A DNA stretch of 64,000 nt from Micromonospora chersina (lineage in GTDB: Bacteria; Actinomycetota; Actinomycetes; Mycobacteriales; Micromonosporaceae). Below the pieces are notes generated by a model, which was not told the DNA's origin, ran no database searches, and saw only the letters and a program-made list of their open reading frames with translations. Below are positions 32,396 to 41,076 of the stretch, in pieces. The stretch's first letter is position 1, and each line of letters begins with the position of its first letter. A program made the position numbers and the translations under genes. The DNA lies in assembly GCF_900091475.1 (NCBI RefSeq), contig NZ_FMIB01000002.1, positions 1,302,001-1,366,000 on the forward strand, written 5' to 3'.

Positions 32396-33270
32396 GCGGC
32401 GACGGCGGCTTCTTCGCCCGGCTGGCGCGGCAGGCCACCGGTCGGGAGCCGCTGGTCCGGCTCCGCGCCCCGCAACCCTTCGAGGTCGCGTGGCCCGACC
32501 CGCCGGCCGACCTGCCGGTCGAGGCGCCCGCGTCGTCGCCCGAGCCCGCCGCGCCGGCGTCGCGGGCGGTCCCGGACCGGCCGGCCGCGCGATCCGTCAC
32601 GGCGGCCGGCCGCACCGGGCCGGTGCCGGCCGCCCCGGACCAGCCGCGGTCGCACCGGTCGTGGTCGGACCGGTCGCGGGTGGACCCGACACCGCCGGCC
32701 ACGGCTTCCGAGACCGCCCCGGACCGGGCCGCCGCGCGGGCGGAGCCGGCCGGCCCGGCACGCCGCGAGCCGAACGGCCCGGCGGTCACGGACCCACCCG
32801 CCGCCACTCCCCCGGTGGCCGCCCCACCACCGGAGGTCGCCCGGCCGGCCGCCGTGGTCCCGGCCGCGCCGCCGGCCCCGGCGCCCGCCGCCCGCCGTCC
32901 CGCCCCCGGTCCGGTACGCGCCGCCGCGCCGGACCTGGCCCGGCTGCTGCGGGAACGCCTCGGCCCGGCGCTGGTCGCCCGGCGTGCCGTGGAGCCCGGG
33001 GAGCGCCTCGTCTTCGTAAACCGGCCGGCCCCGGCCGCCACGCCGCCCCGGCCCGGCACCGCCGAGGTGCGCACCGGCCCGATCCGTCCCGCGCCGGCCG
33101 TGCCACCCGGAGCGGCCGAGGACCCACCGCCGCCCGGCGACGTCCACCTGCACATCGACCGGGTCGTGGTGACCCGCGCGCCCAGCCCGCCGCCGCCCGC
33201 GCCGGCGCCACCGGCCCGCTCCACCGTGGACCACGCCGCGTACCTCGCCCGCCGCCGGGAGGGCCGATGA
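32392..33270 (+). CDS. Proline/alanine-rich hypothetical protein of the CIS operon
   Basis: A 292-residue protein: a short ordered head (SGDGGFFARLARQATGREPLVRLRAPQPFEVAWPD), a long disordered Pro/Ala/Arg-rich middle (about 40-180), and a small helical module (APDLARLLRERLGPALVARRAVEPGERLVFVNRP). Next is a second Pro-rich linker, then GDVHLHIDRVVVTR and a C-terminal YLARRREGR. The two short modules on flexible linkers suggest a scaffold or tether. It is coupled on both sides by four-base overlaps, so it is an integral operon member. No family is recognised. Confidence 0.75.
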   Translation: MSGDGGFFARLARQATGREPLVRLRAPQPFEVAWPDPPADLPVEAPASSPEPAAPASRAVPDRPAARSVTAAGRTGPVPAAPDQPRSHRSWSDRSRVDPTPPATASETAPDRAAARAEPAGPARREPNGPAVTDPPAATPPVAAPPPEVARPAAVVPAAPPAPAPAARRPAPGPVRAAAPDLARLLRERLGPALVARRAVEPGERLVFVNRPAPAATPPRPGTAEVRTGPIRPAPAVPPGAAEDPPPPGDVHLHIDRVVVTRAPSPPPPAPAPPARSTVDHAAYLARRREGR

Positions 33271-34517
33271 GCAACAGCCTCGCCATCGCCGCCGTCACCT
33301 CGACCCTGCGGTACGTCCTCGAACGGGCCCTCGACGCCACCCACCCCGGGCCGGTCGGCGGCGCCACCGTGACCACGCTGCGCCCCAACCAGCTCTCCGA
33401 CACCGCCCTGGTCACCGCGCCCGGCATCAACATCTACCTGTACGACGTGCGCCCCAACCACGCCTGGAACCTCAGCGACCTGCCCACCCGGGGCCGCGAC
33501 GGCGGCTTCACCCGCCGGCCGGTCGCCGCGCTCGACCTGTACTACCTGCTCACCTGCTACGGCGAGGCCGAGTCCCTCGACGCGCAGCGGCTGCTCGGCC
33601 GGGCCGTGCTCGCCCTCGCGGTCACCCCGACGCTGACCCGGGACGTGGTCACCGCCGCGATCGACCTGTACGCCGACGACGTGCCGACCGCCTTCCTCGC
33701 CGAGTCCGACCTGGCCGACCAGGTCGAGCGGGTCAAGGTCGCCCCGTACACGCTGTCGGTGGAGGAGATGTCGAAGCTGTGGGCCACCTTCGCCACCCCG
33801 CACCAGCTGTCCCAGACGTACGTGGCGACGGCCGCGCTCGTCGAAGCCGACGTCACCCCGCGCCGGGCGCTGCCGGTGCGGCAGCGCCCCGTCACCGTCC
33901 TGGCCGGCGGCCCCACCGTGCTGACCGCCCTGGTCACCGACCCGCCCGGCGGGACCGCCGCCACCGGCGACCGGGTCGAGCTGCGCGGCGCCGGGCTGCG
34001 CGGCCGCCCCGGGCAGACCACCCGAGTCCACGTCGGACCGGCCACCCTCACTCCTGACCCCGGCGGCACCGACAGCGCCCTCGCCGTCACCCTCGACGGC
34101 ACCGTGCCGGCCGGGCTGCACGGCGTACGGGTCGCGCACGTCACGCCGGCCGCCGGTGGCGCGCCCGCCCGGGTCACCGCAGGCTCCAACGCCCTGCCGC
34201 TGCTGGTCCGCCCGACCGCCTCGGTGGTGGACGGCCCGCCCGACATCGTGCTCGGGGTGGACCCGCCGCTGATGCCCCGGCAGCGGGCCACCGTCCTGCT
34301 CAGCCGGCTCACCCCCGGCCCGGCCGGCGAGCCGGACGCCCTCGCCATCCGGCTCGCCCCGCTCGCTCCCGACGCCGCCCCGCAGGACCGGCTCGCCCTC
34401 GCCACCGGCGACGTGCCCAGCGGCGACTGGCTCGTCCGGGTGCAGGTCGACGGGGTGGACAGCCTGCCCGACCTGGTCGGAGAGGTTTACGGCGCGCCCG
34501 CCCTGACCGTGCCGTGA
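33267..34517 (+). CDS. DUF4255 protein (Pvc16/Afp16-like tube-terminating cap)
   Basis: A 416-residue protein. The N-terminal DUF4255 domain spans about 1-190: SNSLAIAAVTSTLRYVLERAL, INIYLYDVRPNHAWNLSDLPTRGRDGG, RRPVAALDLYYLLTCYG, and VEEMSKLWATFATPHQLSQTYVATAALVE. Afp16/Pvc16 proteins with this domain stop tube and sheath growth and cap the particle. The C-terminal half (200-415) looks like two Ig/IPT-like beta domains, probably external decoration. It overlaps the ATPase start as GTGA. Confidence 0.9.
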   Translation: MSNSLAIAAVTSTLRYVLERALDATHPGPVGGATVTTLRPNQLSDTALVTAPGINIYLYDVRPNHAWNLSDLPTRGRDGGFTRRPVAALDLYYLLTCYGEAESLDAQRLLGRAVLALAVTPTLTRDVVTAAIDLYADDVPTAFLAESDLADQVERVKVAPYTLSVEEMSKLWATFATPHQLSQTYVATAALVEADVTPRRALPVRQRPVTVLAGGPTVLTALVTDPPGGTAATGDRVELRGAGLRGRPGQTTRVHVGPATLTPDPGGTDSALAVTLDGTVPAGLHGVRVAHVTPAAGGAPARVTAGSNALPLLVRPTASVVDGPPDIVLGVDPPLMPRQRATVLLSRLTPGPAGEPDALAIRLAPLAPDAAPQDRLALATGDVPSGDWLVRVQVDGVDSLPDLVGEVYGAPALTVP

Positions 34518-36424
34518 CCGCCGCCGACCGCCAGGCCCGCCCGGCCGACCCGCCCGGCGTGTCCTGGGACGAGGCGAACCGGCTCGCGCTCGTCGCCGAA
34601 CTGGACGTGCTGCGGGTGCGGCTCGTCGCGTACCCGGGGGAACCCGACCGGGCCGAACTCGCCGCGGCGGAGGGCCGGCTCGCGGCGGCCCGCGCGCTGC
34701 TCGACCGGCCCACGGCGCTCGACGCGCTCGCCGCCGCCCTGCGGCTCACCGGCTTCGAACGGGCGGTGCTGCTACTGGCCACCGGCCCCGAGCTGGCCGG
34801 CGAGGTCGCCGACGAACTCACCGCCGCGCACGGGCAGCCCCGCCCCACCTTCGGCCTCGCCCTGGCCGCGCTGCCCGGCGCGCACTGGAGCGCTCTCACG
34901 CCGGACGCCCCGCTGCGCCGCTGGAACCTGGTCCGCCTGCTCGACCCGGACACCCCCACCGGCAGCCCGCTGGTCATCGAGGAACGGGTGCTGCACCACC
35001 TCATGGGCGTGCGCTACCTCGAACCCGACCTCGCCGCCGTGGCCCGACCCGTCCCGCCGCCCGCCGCGCTGCCGCCCGCGTTCGCCGCCGTCGCCGCCAC
35101 CATCCGCACCGTCTGGGAACATGGCCGCCCCGCCGTGCTCCAGGGGCCGCAGCCGGCCAACCTGCCGGTCGTCGCGGCCGCCGCGGCAGACGCCGCCGGC
35201 TGCGAGCTGCGGCTGGTCGCGGTGGCCGACCTCCCCTCCGCGGTACGCGACCGGGACCGGCTGCTGCGCCTGATCGGGCGGGAGAGCCTGCTCGCGCCGG
35301 CCGCGTGGGCGTTCGACGCCGACGGGGCCCGCCCCGAGGACGCCCGCGCGCTGGTCCGCGCCCTCGGCACGCTGCCCGCCCCGGTCGCCGTGCTGGGCGC
35401 CGTGGACACCGTGCTGGCCGACGGCGTGCTGGTCGGCGTACCCCGGTTGCCCATCGCCGAACGCGCGACGGCGCTGGACGCCGCGCTCGACCGGCACCTG
35501 GCGGACCGGGCGGCGGGCGAGGCGGCCGCGGTGGCCGGGGTGTTCGACCTGGCCCTGCCCGACCTGGAACTGGCCGCCGGGGACGCGGCCGCCGGCACGC
35601 CGCTGTGGCAGGCGTGCCGGGCCCGCTCCCGCAGCCGCTACGGCGGGCAGGCCCGGGTGGTCCGGCCCCGCGCCCGCTGGGCCGACCTGGTGCTGCCGGA
35701 CACCCACGTGGCGCAGCTGCGGTCGCTGGTCGCCGCCGTGCACCACCGCACCCGGGTGCTGCACGAGTGGGGATTCGCCGACCGGAGCAGCCGCGGACTG
35801 GGCACCGCCGCGCTCTTCGCCGGGCCCAGCGGCACCGGCAAGACCCTCGCCGCCGAGGTGATCGCCCGGGAGCTGGGCCTGGACCTGGTGGTGGTCGACC
35901 TCAGCCAGGTGGTCAGCAAGTTCATCGGCGAGACGGAGAAGAACCTGAGCCGGGTCTTCGACGCCGCCGAGGACGGCGCGGCAGTGCTGCTGTTCGACGA
36001 GGCGGACACCCTGTTCGGCAAGCGCACCGAGGTACGCGACAGCCACGACCGGTACGCCAACCTGGAGGTCGGCTACATGCTCCAGCGGATGGAGTCGTTC
36101 ACCGGGCTGGCCATCCTCACCACCAACGCCCGGTCCGTGCTGGACCAGGCGTTCCTGCGCCGGCTGCGGCTCGTGGTGACGTTCCCGTACCCGGACCGGG
36201 CCGCCCGGGAGACCATGTGGCGGCGGGCGTTCCCGGCGGGTGTGCCGGCCGACATCGATCCGGAACGGCTGGCCGCCGTGGACCTGCCCGGGGGCGGGAT
36301 CGCCGCGGCGGCGCTGACCGCGGCGTACCTGGGTGCGGACGGGGAGCGGATCACCGGGGAGCAGGTGGCCACGGCGACCCGGTGGGAGCTGGCCAAGAAC
36401 GGCCGCTCCCTGGGCGGCCGCTGA
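34514..36424 (+). CDS. AAA+ ATPase of the CIS (Pvc15/Afp15-like)
   Basis: A 636-residue protein: a variable helical N-terminal half and a C-terminal AAA+ module. Walker A is GPSGTGKT (437-444), Walker B is VLLFDEAD (Asp495, Glu496), followed by FGKRTEVRDSHDRYANLE, sensor 1 LTTNARSVLDQAFLRRLRL, and the lid PDRAARETMWRRAFP. ClpV/Pvc15-like ATPases of this class are needed for particle assembly or recycling. It is the last gene of the rightward CIS operon; its stop nearly touches the convergent DUF2283 gene. Confidence 0.93.
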   Translation: MTAADRQARPADPPGVSWDEANRLALVAELDVLRVRLVAYPGEPDRAELAAAEGRLAAARALLDRPTALDALAAALRLTGFERAVLLLATGPELAGEVADELTAAHGQPRPTFGLALAALPGAHWSALTPDAPLRRWNLVRLLDPDTPTGSPLVIEERVLHHLMGVRYLEPDLAAVARPVPPPAALPPAFAAVAATIRTVWEHGRPAVLQGPQPANLPVVAAAAADAAGCELRLVAVADLPSAVRDRDRLLRLIGRESLLAPAAWAFDADGARPEDARALVRALGTLPAPVAVLGAVDTVLADGVLVGVPRLPIAERATALDAALDRHLADRAAGEAAAVAGVFDLALPDLELAAGDAAAGTPLWQACRARSRSRYGGQARVVRPRARWADLVLPDTHVAQLRSLVAAVHHRTRVLHEWGFADRSSRGLGTAALFAGPSGTGKTLAAEVIARELGLDLVVVDLSQVVSKFIGETEKNLSRVFDAAEDGAAVLLFDEADTLFGKRTEVRDSHDRYANLEVGYMLQRMESFTGLAILTTNARSVLDQAFLRRLRLVVTFPYPDRAARETMWRRAFPAGVPADIDPERLAAVDLPGGGIAAAALTAAYLGADGERITGEQVATATRWELAKNGRSLGGR

Positions 36425-36433
36425 CCCCTTCGG

Positions 36434-36709
36434 TCAGTGGCGTCGGCATTCGCTCTCTGCCTGCTCCTGGGTCGGGTTCGAGATCGCCCGCAGGAGCGTG
36501 GGCGGTAGCCGCTTGCCGGCGTTGAGGATTTCCAGGCCGACGACATGCCCCTGGGCGTTGACGTCGAGGTTGTACATGCCTTCATCAGTGTCGAAGGGCA
36601 CCACGCGCTGCACCCCACCCGCCGGCACAGGGCAATCGAGATAGATATAGGCCGCATCAGCGTCGCTGTCGTAGGTGCAGACCAGCGCGACCCGTGTCTC
36701 TGCGTACAT
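36434..36709 (-). CDS. DUF2283 family small protein
   Basis: A 91-residue protein with the DUF2283 pattern: VCTYDSDADAAYIYLDCP, then EGMYNLDVNAQGHVVGLEILNAGKRLPP. Function is unknown; the family is often linked to toxin-antitoxin-like or plasmid contexts, but nothing here supports that. ATG at 36709 fits the family N-terminus. It marks the left boundary of the non-CIS segment between the two CIS operons. Confidence 0.82.
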   Translation of the reverse strand: MYAETRVALVCTYDSDADAAYIYLDCPVPAGGVQRVVPFDTDEGMYNLDVNAQGHVVGLEILNAGKRLPPTLLRAISNPTQEQAESECRRH

Positions 36710-36907
36710 GGCCGTCAGGCTGGCACACGGTTGGCGACTCGCACCTCCGACGGTCGGCCGCCTGCCGGTTTGTCGGGCTCCACTAGTCGCGTGACGGATC
36801 AATCTCGGGTGACAGGTGACAGCTCGCCGTCCGACAGCGCCTACTCGTCACACCGTGTCACCGGATACCGGGTTGCCTGCTCGCCATGCCTGCGGAACCC
36901 TCTCCGC

Positions 36908-37402
36908 ATGATCGAAACACGCGTGCTCGGCGAGGGCGATTGGAAGTCGTGGCGGGAACTGCGGCTTGCTGCGCTGGCGGAGGCTGGGCATGCCTTCGGC
37001 GCCCAGCTGGCGGACTGGCAGGGCGACGGCGACCGAGAGGAACGCTGGCGTGGGCGGCTGTCCATCCCCGGCTCGTACAACATCTTGGCCATGCTCGACG
37101 GGCAACCCGTCGGAATGGCGAGCGGGGTGCCGACCGATCACGACGGGGTCGTCGAGCTGATCTCGATGTACGTGGCACCTGTGGGACGCGGCCAAGGCGT
37201 GGGCGACCACCTCGTGCAGGCGGTCGAGCAGTGGGCCCGGCTGGTGGGCGCGCGGACGCTGCGGCTGGGCGTGGTTGAGGGCAACACGAACGCCTGGGGG
37301 CTCTACCAGCGGAACGGTTTCCGTGACACCGATGAACTGGGCGACCTCATGCCCGACGGCGTGCGCCGCGAGCACATCATGGCCAAGAACCTCCTGGGTT
37401 AG
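36908..37402 (+). CDS. GNAT acetyltransferase
   Basis: A 164-residue N-acetyltransferase. Visible are WKSWRELRLAALAEAGHAFGAQLADWQ (12-38), ISMYVAPVGRGQGVGDHLVQAVEQWA (acetyl-CoA loop RGQGVG), and LGVVEGNTNAWGLYQRNGFRDTDE. The last resembles the motif of antibiotic or small-amine acetyltransferases; substrate unknown. Third-position GC is a little lower than in CIS genes. Confidence 0.88.
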   Translation: MIETRVLGEGDWKSWRELRLAALAEAGHAFGAQLADWQGDGDREERWRGRLSIPGSYNILAMLDGQPVGMASGVPTDHDGVVELISMYVAPVGRGQGVGDHLVQAVEQWARLVGARTLRLGVVEGNTNAWGLYQRNGFRDTDELGDLMPDGVRREHIMAKNLLG

Positions 37403-37530
37403 CGGCGGGCCCGGTCGACGGCCTCCGATCGGAGGTCGCACAGTCGGGTAACCACGAACCGGCCATCGCGTGGTGGGGCCTTGATGCGTCCCCGCCGAAG
37501 TCTCGGCGCGCCTGGTTAGGCTGCGCGGCT

Positions 37531-37956
37531 ATGGACATCGCTGAGTGCGTCACCCGCAGCTGCACGACCGGGTGGCTGGACTGGATCCATGGCGAGCTGT
37601 GGCTCACACCCACTGGACTGCTCCGACGGCGGCTCACCCTCGAGGAGTCCCGTTCGCATGGATTCGGGCCCACAGTGACGGAGCCGTTGGGACGAGCCGA
37701 CGTCGCCGAATTCGACCTGGAGCGCCTGCCGGCCGAGCACCCGACGAACAAGGTCATACTCTTTGCAGAGGTCTCGCACGCTCGATTGGTTCGGGGCGTC
37801 ACCGCTCACGGCCTGCGGCTGCGGATGCGCGACGGCGAGCGGCACAAACTGCTGTGGTTGACCCGGGACCCCGCATACCGAATCCTTGGTGAGGCATTGC
37901 AAGCCGCGCTCGGGGATCGGCTGCATCAGGCTGCGGGGCGGCTTCGGAAGGCGTGA
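37531..37956 (+). CDS. Hypothetical protein (PH-like beta protein)
   Basis: A 141-residue protein with no signal peptide: MDIAECVTRSCTTGWLDWIHGELWLTPTGLLRR suggests a beta-hairpin start. The segment VSHARLVRGVTAHGLRLRMRDGERHKLLWLTRDPAYRILGEAL looks like a PH-domain-like sheet ending in a helix. I do not recognise a named family. Stop codons of this gene and the convergent gene are adjacent (37956/37957). Confidence 0.7.
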   Translation: MDIAECVTRSCTTGWLDWIHGELWLTPTGLLRRRLTLEESRSHGFGPTVTEPLGRADVAEFDLERLPAEHPTNKVILFAEVSHARLVRGVTAHGLRLRMRDGERHKLLWLTRDPAYRILGEALQAALGDRLHQAAGRLRKA

Positions 37957-39036
37957 TCAGAGCGCGATTCGGGCCGCTGTCGGCAGGTGGTCGCTGCCGG
38001 TGGCCGGCAGCACCCACGAGCTCCCGGCCTTCACGCCTCTCACCAGGATCTGGTCGATCCGCACCACCGGGAACTTCGCCGGCCAGGTGAAGCCGAAGCC
38101 GTTCCCGGCCGCGTCCTGGGCCGACCGCAGCTGCGAGGTGATGCTGGCGAACGCGCGGTCGTCAATGGTGCCGTTCAGGTCGCCGAGCAGCACCACCCGC
38201 TCGTTCTGCTCGGCGGCGATGGCCTCGCCGAGCGCCTGGGCATTTCTGTCCCGGTGGGCCGTCCAGAAGCCCGCCCTGGGATTCACCCGCGCGGACCCCA
38301 GGTGGGCCACATACACCGCCAGGGGGCCCTGATGCGTGGCCACCGTGGTGCGCAGCGCCCGGTTGTAGGCCATCTTGATGTCGAGCGGCTTGGTGTCCCC
38401 CAGCGGCCCGGCGTCCATCTTGGTGTCGACTGGCTGGGTGTCCGACAGCGGCAGCTTGCTCCACAGCCCGACCGTGCCCTGCACCGTGTGGTAGGGGTAC
38501 GCCTTCGCCAACTCCGTCTCGTACGTGCCCCGGGCCTCCTCGGTCAGCTCCACCAGGGCCAGCACGTCCGCCCCGGAGGCGGCCAGGTCGCGCGCGGTGC
38601 CGGCCGGGTCGGGATTGCCGGCGCCGACGTTGTGCTCGGCCACGGTGAGGCCGCCGCCCGGGTGGGACCTGTCGCCGAGCAACCCGCCGAAGAGGTTCAG
38701 CCACACGATCACCGGCAGCAGCAGCGCGGCCACCGCGGAGGCGGATCGGCGCCACAGCGCCGCGATCAGCAGGACGGGGATGAACAGACCGAACCACGGC
38801 AGGAAGGTCTCCACCAAACTGCCCAGATTCCCGATCCGGTTCGGGATCCTGGCGTGCAGCAGCATGAGCAGCCCGAGCAGCAGCGCCAGCGCCGTGAGCA
38901 CCGGGCCGCGCTTCCAGGGGCCCGGCCGGGAGGCAGCGCGTATCGCCGGGCCGATGCGCGCGCGCCAGGTCCCGGCGCCGGTATCCCGGCGCCCGGCGCC
39001 GCCCTGCCCGCTTCCCGCCGTGTCCACCTGCGCCAT
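37957..39036 (-). CDS. Membrane-anchored endonuclease/exonuclease/phosphatase-family protein
   Basis: A 359-residue protein: three N-terminal membrane helices (about 38-58, 68-89, 94-113) followed by an EEP catalytic domain outside the membrane. Active-site motifs are VAEHNVGAGNPD, LALVELTEEARG (metal Glu), YVAHLGSARV, VLLGDLNGTIDDRAF (GDxN), IDQILVRG and the final SDHLP. Such membrane EEP proteins act on phosphodiester or lipid phosphate substrates; the exact one is unknown. The ATG at 39036 was chosen because upstream in-frame sequence lacks family features. Confidence 0.87.
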   Translation of the reverse strand: MAQVDTAGSGQGGAGRRDTGAGTWRARIGPAIRAASRPGPWKRGPVLTALALLLGLLMLLHARIPNRIGNLGSLVETFLPWFGLFIPVLLIAALWRRSASAVAALLLPVIVWLNLFGGLLGDRSHPGGGLTVAEHNVGAGNPDPAGTARDLAASGADVLALVELTEEARGTYETELAKAYPYHTVQGTVGLWSKLPLSDTQPVDTKMDAGPLGDTKPLDIKMAYNRALRTTVATHQGPLAVYVAHLGSARVNPRAGFWTAHRDRNAQALGEAIAAEQNERVVLLGDLNGTIDDRAFASITSQLRSAQDAAGNGFGFTWPAKFPVVRIDQILVRGVKAGSSWVLPATGSDHLPTAARIAL

Positions 39037-39235
39037 CGCCTGTCCTCGCTCACCGCCGGCCACTGCCGCATCCTCGGGTCCTGGATGCCGGGCTACATTC
39101 TCGGTCAGCAGACCTCGTCGATTGCCTCGGGCCGCAATTCGTCGTAGTGCCAGGCCTCGTTGCCGCCGACATCCGACGTGGCTGGGGAGGCGCGGTCCGT
39201 GCGATCTGATCCCATCCAAAGAACGCCAGAGGGGT

Positions 39236-39757
39236 TCAGCGTTCGAGTCCCTGGCGGCCGGCCTGGGCTGCGGCGCGCGGAGCCGGGCCGCCGGTGCGGG
39301 AGATGCCCGTAAGTCCAGCGGCGTCGGCCACCCGCTCGGCGATGGCCGTGAGGTGGGTCAGGTCGTGCTGGTCGAGCTGGTCGAACAGCACCCGGCGGAC
39401 CGTCTCGACGTGCCCCGGCGCGGCGGCGGTGATCGCCGTACGCCCGAGGTCGGTGAGGTGGACCAGCGTGCCACGCCGGTCCGTCGTGCTGCCGGACCGC
39501 GCGACGAGCCCGCGCTGTTCCATGCGCCGGAGCTGGTGGGCGATGCGGCTGCGGTCCCAGCCGATCTGCGCGGCCAGGTCCCGTACGCGCAGTGCTTCCC
39601 CGCTCTGGGAGAGCGGGGCCAGGACGTCGTATTCGGCGGGCGACAGGCCGGCCTCGGCGAGCTGACCGTCGATGGCGACGTCGATGGCGCGCCGCATGCG
39701 CAGGAAGGCCAGCCACAGGCGTTGTTCCTCGGGGTTCAGCCACCGCGGTTGGGTCAT
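39236..39757 (-). CDS. MarR-family regulator
   Basis: A 173-residue winged-helix regulator: AGLSPAEYDVLAPLSQSGEALRVRDLAAQIGWDRSRIAHQLRRMEQRGLVARSGSTTDRRGTLVHLTDLGRTAI covers the MarR DNA-binding core. It is divergent from the FMN reductase gene; two palindromes (39777-39827) lie between them. The likely scheme is repression of both genes until a quinone, electrophile or phenolic ligand binds. No cysteine in the core suggests ligand sensing and not thiol sensing. Confidence 0.92.
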   Translation of the reverse strand: MTQPRWLNPEEQRLWLAFLRMRRAIDVAIDGQLAEAGLSPAEYDVLAPLSQSGEALRVRDLAAQIGWDRSRIAHQLRRMEQRGLVARSGSTTDRRGTLVHLTDLGRTAITAAAPGHVETVRRVLFDQLDQHDLTHLTAIAERVADAAGLTGISRTGGPAPRAAAQAGRQGLER

Positions 39758-39776
39758 GCGTCACAGTCTACGCCGG

Positions 39777-39827
39777 ATTGCTGACACGTCAGCAATCCGG
39801 CGGTTAGGTTGCTGATACGTCAGCGAC
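39777..39827. promoter_or_regulatory. Two MarR operator palindromes
   Basis: ATTGCTGA-CACG-TCAGCAAT (39777-39796, perfect 8-bp arms) and GTTGCTGA-TACG-TCAGCGAC (39808-39827, one mismatch) are offset by 31 bp, about three helical turns. The two sites therefore lie on the same face of the DNA. They fill the gap between the MarR and FMN-reductase start codons. Confidence 0.88.
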
Positions 39828-39845
39828 TTCTCGAGGAAGCGGAAC

Positions 39846-40433
39846 ATGACCACCTTGCAGATCATCATTGCCAGCACCCGGCCGGGCCGGCTCGGCCTGC
39901 CGGTCGCCGAGTGGATCCACGCCGCGGCGGTCAAGCACGGCGGCTTCGACCAGGTGGAACTCGTCGACCTCGCCGAGTGGAACCTGCCGTTCATGGACGA
40001 GCCGCACCACCCGCGCCTGCGCCGCTACGAGCACCAGCACACCCGCGACTGGAGCGCCACGATCGACCGGGCCGACGCGTTCCTGATCGTCATGCCCGAG
40101 TACAACTACGGCTACACGGCCCCGCTGAAGAACGCCATCGACTACCTCGCGCACGAGTGGGCCTACAAGCCGGTCGGCCTGGTCAGCTACGGCGGTGTCA
40201 GTGCCGGCACCCGCGCCGCGCAAATGATCAAGCAGGTGCTGACCACGCTGAAGATGACGCCGATCCCCGAGGCCGTGCACATCCCGTTCGTCGCCCAGTT
40301 CGTCGACGAGGACGGCGCGCTGCGACCCAACGAGACCATGGACGCCAGCGCCGAGGCGATGCTCGACGAACTGGTGCACTGGACCGCGGCCCTGGCCCCG
40401 CTCCGTGCACGAGCACGGCAACAGGCGGCCTGA
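39846..40433 (+). CDS. NADPH-dependent FMN reductase (quinone/azo-reductase-like flavodoxin fold)
   Basis: A 195-residue flavoprotein: phosphate-binding ASTRPGRLGLPVAEWI (9-24), flavin motif MPEYNYGYTAPLKNAIDYL (about 83-101), and SYGGVSAGTRAAQMIKQVL. It likely reduces quinones or electrophiles using NADPH, in line with control by the divergent MarR protein. The ATG at 39846 follows GAGGAAGCGGAAC. Confidence 0.92.
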   Translation: MTTLQIIIASTRPGRLGLPVAEWIHAAAVKHGGFDQVELVDLAEWNLPFMDEPHHPRLRRYEHQHTRDWSATIDRADAFLIVMPEYNYGYTAPLKNAIDYLAHEWAYKPVGLVSYGGVSAGTRAAQMIKQVLTTLKMTPIPEAVHIPFVAQFVDEDGALRPNETMDASAEAMLDELVHWTAALAPLRARARQQAA

Positions 40434-40479
40434 TGATGGTGCTCGACGGCGACTGATCAGCCACCTCCGCGCCCCGGGC

Positions 40480-41076
40480 TCAGTCTGGGGCGAGGGAGCG
40501 CCAGATCCGGTCGGGCAGGACGCGGGCGGCCTGCCCGAGATCGATGCCGGGCACGCCGGCGAGCCACCGGCGTGCCGTCTCCGCCACCGGGCCGATCATC
40601 AGCATCTCGACCAGGGGCTCCGGCAGGGTGGCGATCTCGCCGGCCGCCATGCGCGGCCGCAGCCAGCCGGCGACGGCCGCCATGCGCGGCGCCTTGGCCG
40701 CGGCGACCTGTTCGGCGTGCGCGGCCAGGTAGCCGGTGTAGGCCGAGTCGTGGATGAACCGCGCCGCGGCCGGGTTGTCCTCGGTGAAGCGCAGGTAGGC
40801 CACCACGATGGCGCGGACGCCGGTGCGGGCCGTCCGGGCCCGGCCGAGCGCCGCGATCAGCTCGTCGAACAGCGCCGCCATGCACCGGCTGTACAGCGCC
40901 GCGGCCAGACCGTCGAAACTGCCGAAGTGGTGGTAGAGACTCCCGAGGCTCACGCCGCTGGCCGTGGTCACCGCGTTGACCGTGAAGCCGGGCTGGCCGG
41001 CGGCGTCGAACACGTCGAGCGCCGCGGCGAGCAGCCGCTCGGCGGTCGCCTCGCCCCGCTGCTGCTTAGGCGACAT
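40480..41076 (-). CDS. TetR-family regulator
   Basis: A 198-residue repressor: N-terminal helix-turn-helix AERLLAAALDVFDAAGQPGFTVNAVTTASGVSLGSLYHHFGSFDGL (about 11-56), then a ligand-binding helical domain. ATG at 41076 lies 11 bases inside the end of the upstream SDR gene, so the two are co-translated. The candidate operator is upstream of the SDR gene at 41905-41921. Confidence 0.92.
   Translation of the reverse strand: MSPKQQRGEATAERLLAAALDVFDAAGQPGFTVNAVTTASGVSLGSLYHHFGSFDGLAAALYSRCMAALFDELIAALGRARTARTGVRAIVVAYLRFTEDNPAAARFIHDSAYTGYLAAHAEQVAAAKAPRMAAVAGWLRPRMAAGEIATLPEPLVEMLMIGPVAETARRWLAGVPGIDLGQAARVLPDRIWRSLAPD

Noticed and set aside
36421..36437. CTGACC/GGTCAG hairpin between the ATPase and DUF2283 stops as terminator
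   Set aside because: Only a 6-bp stem overlapping both gene ends; too weak to claim.
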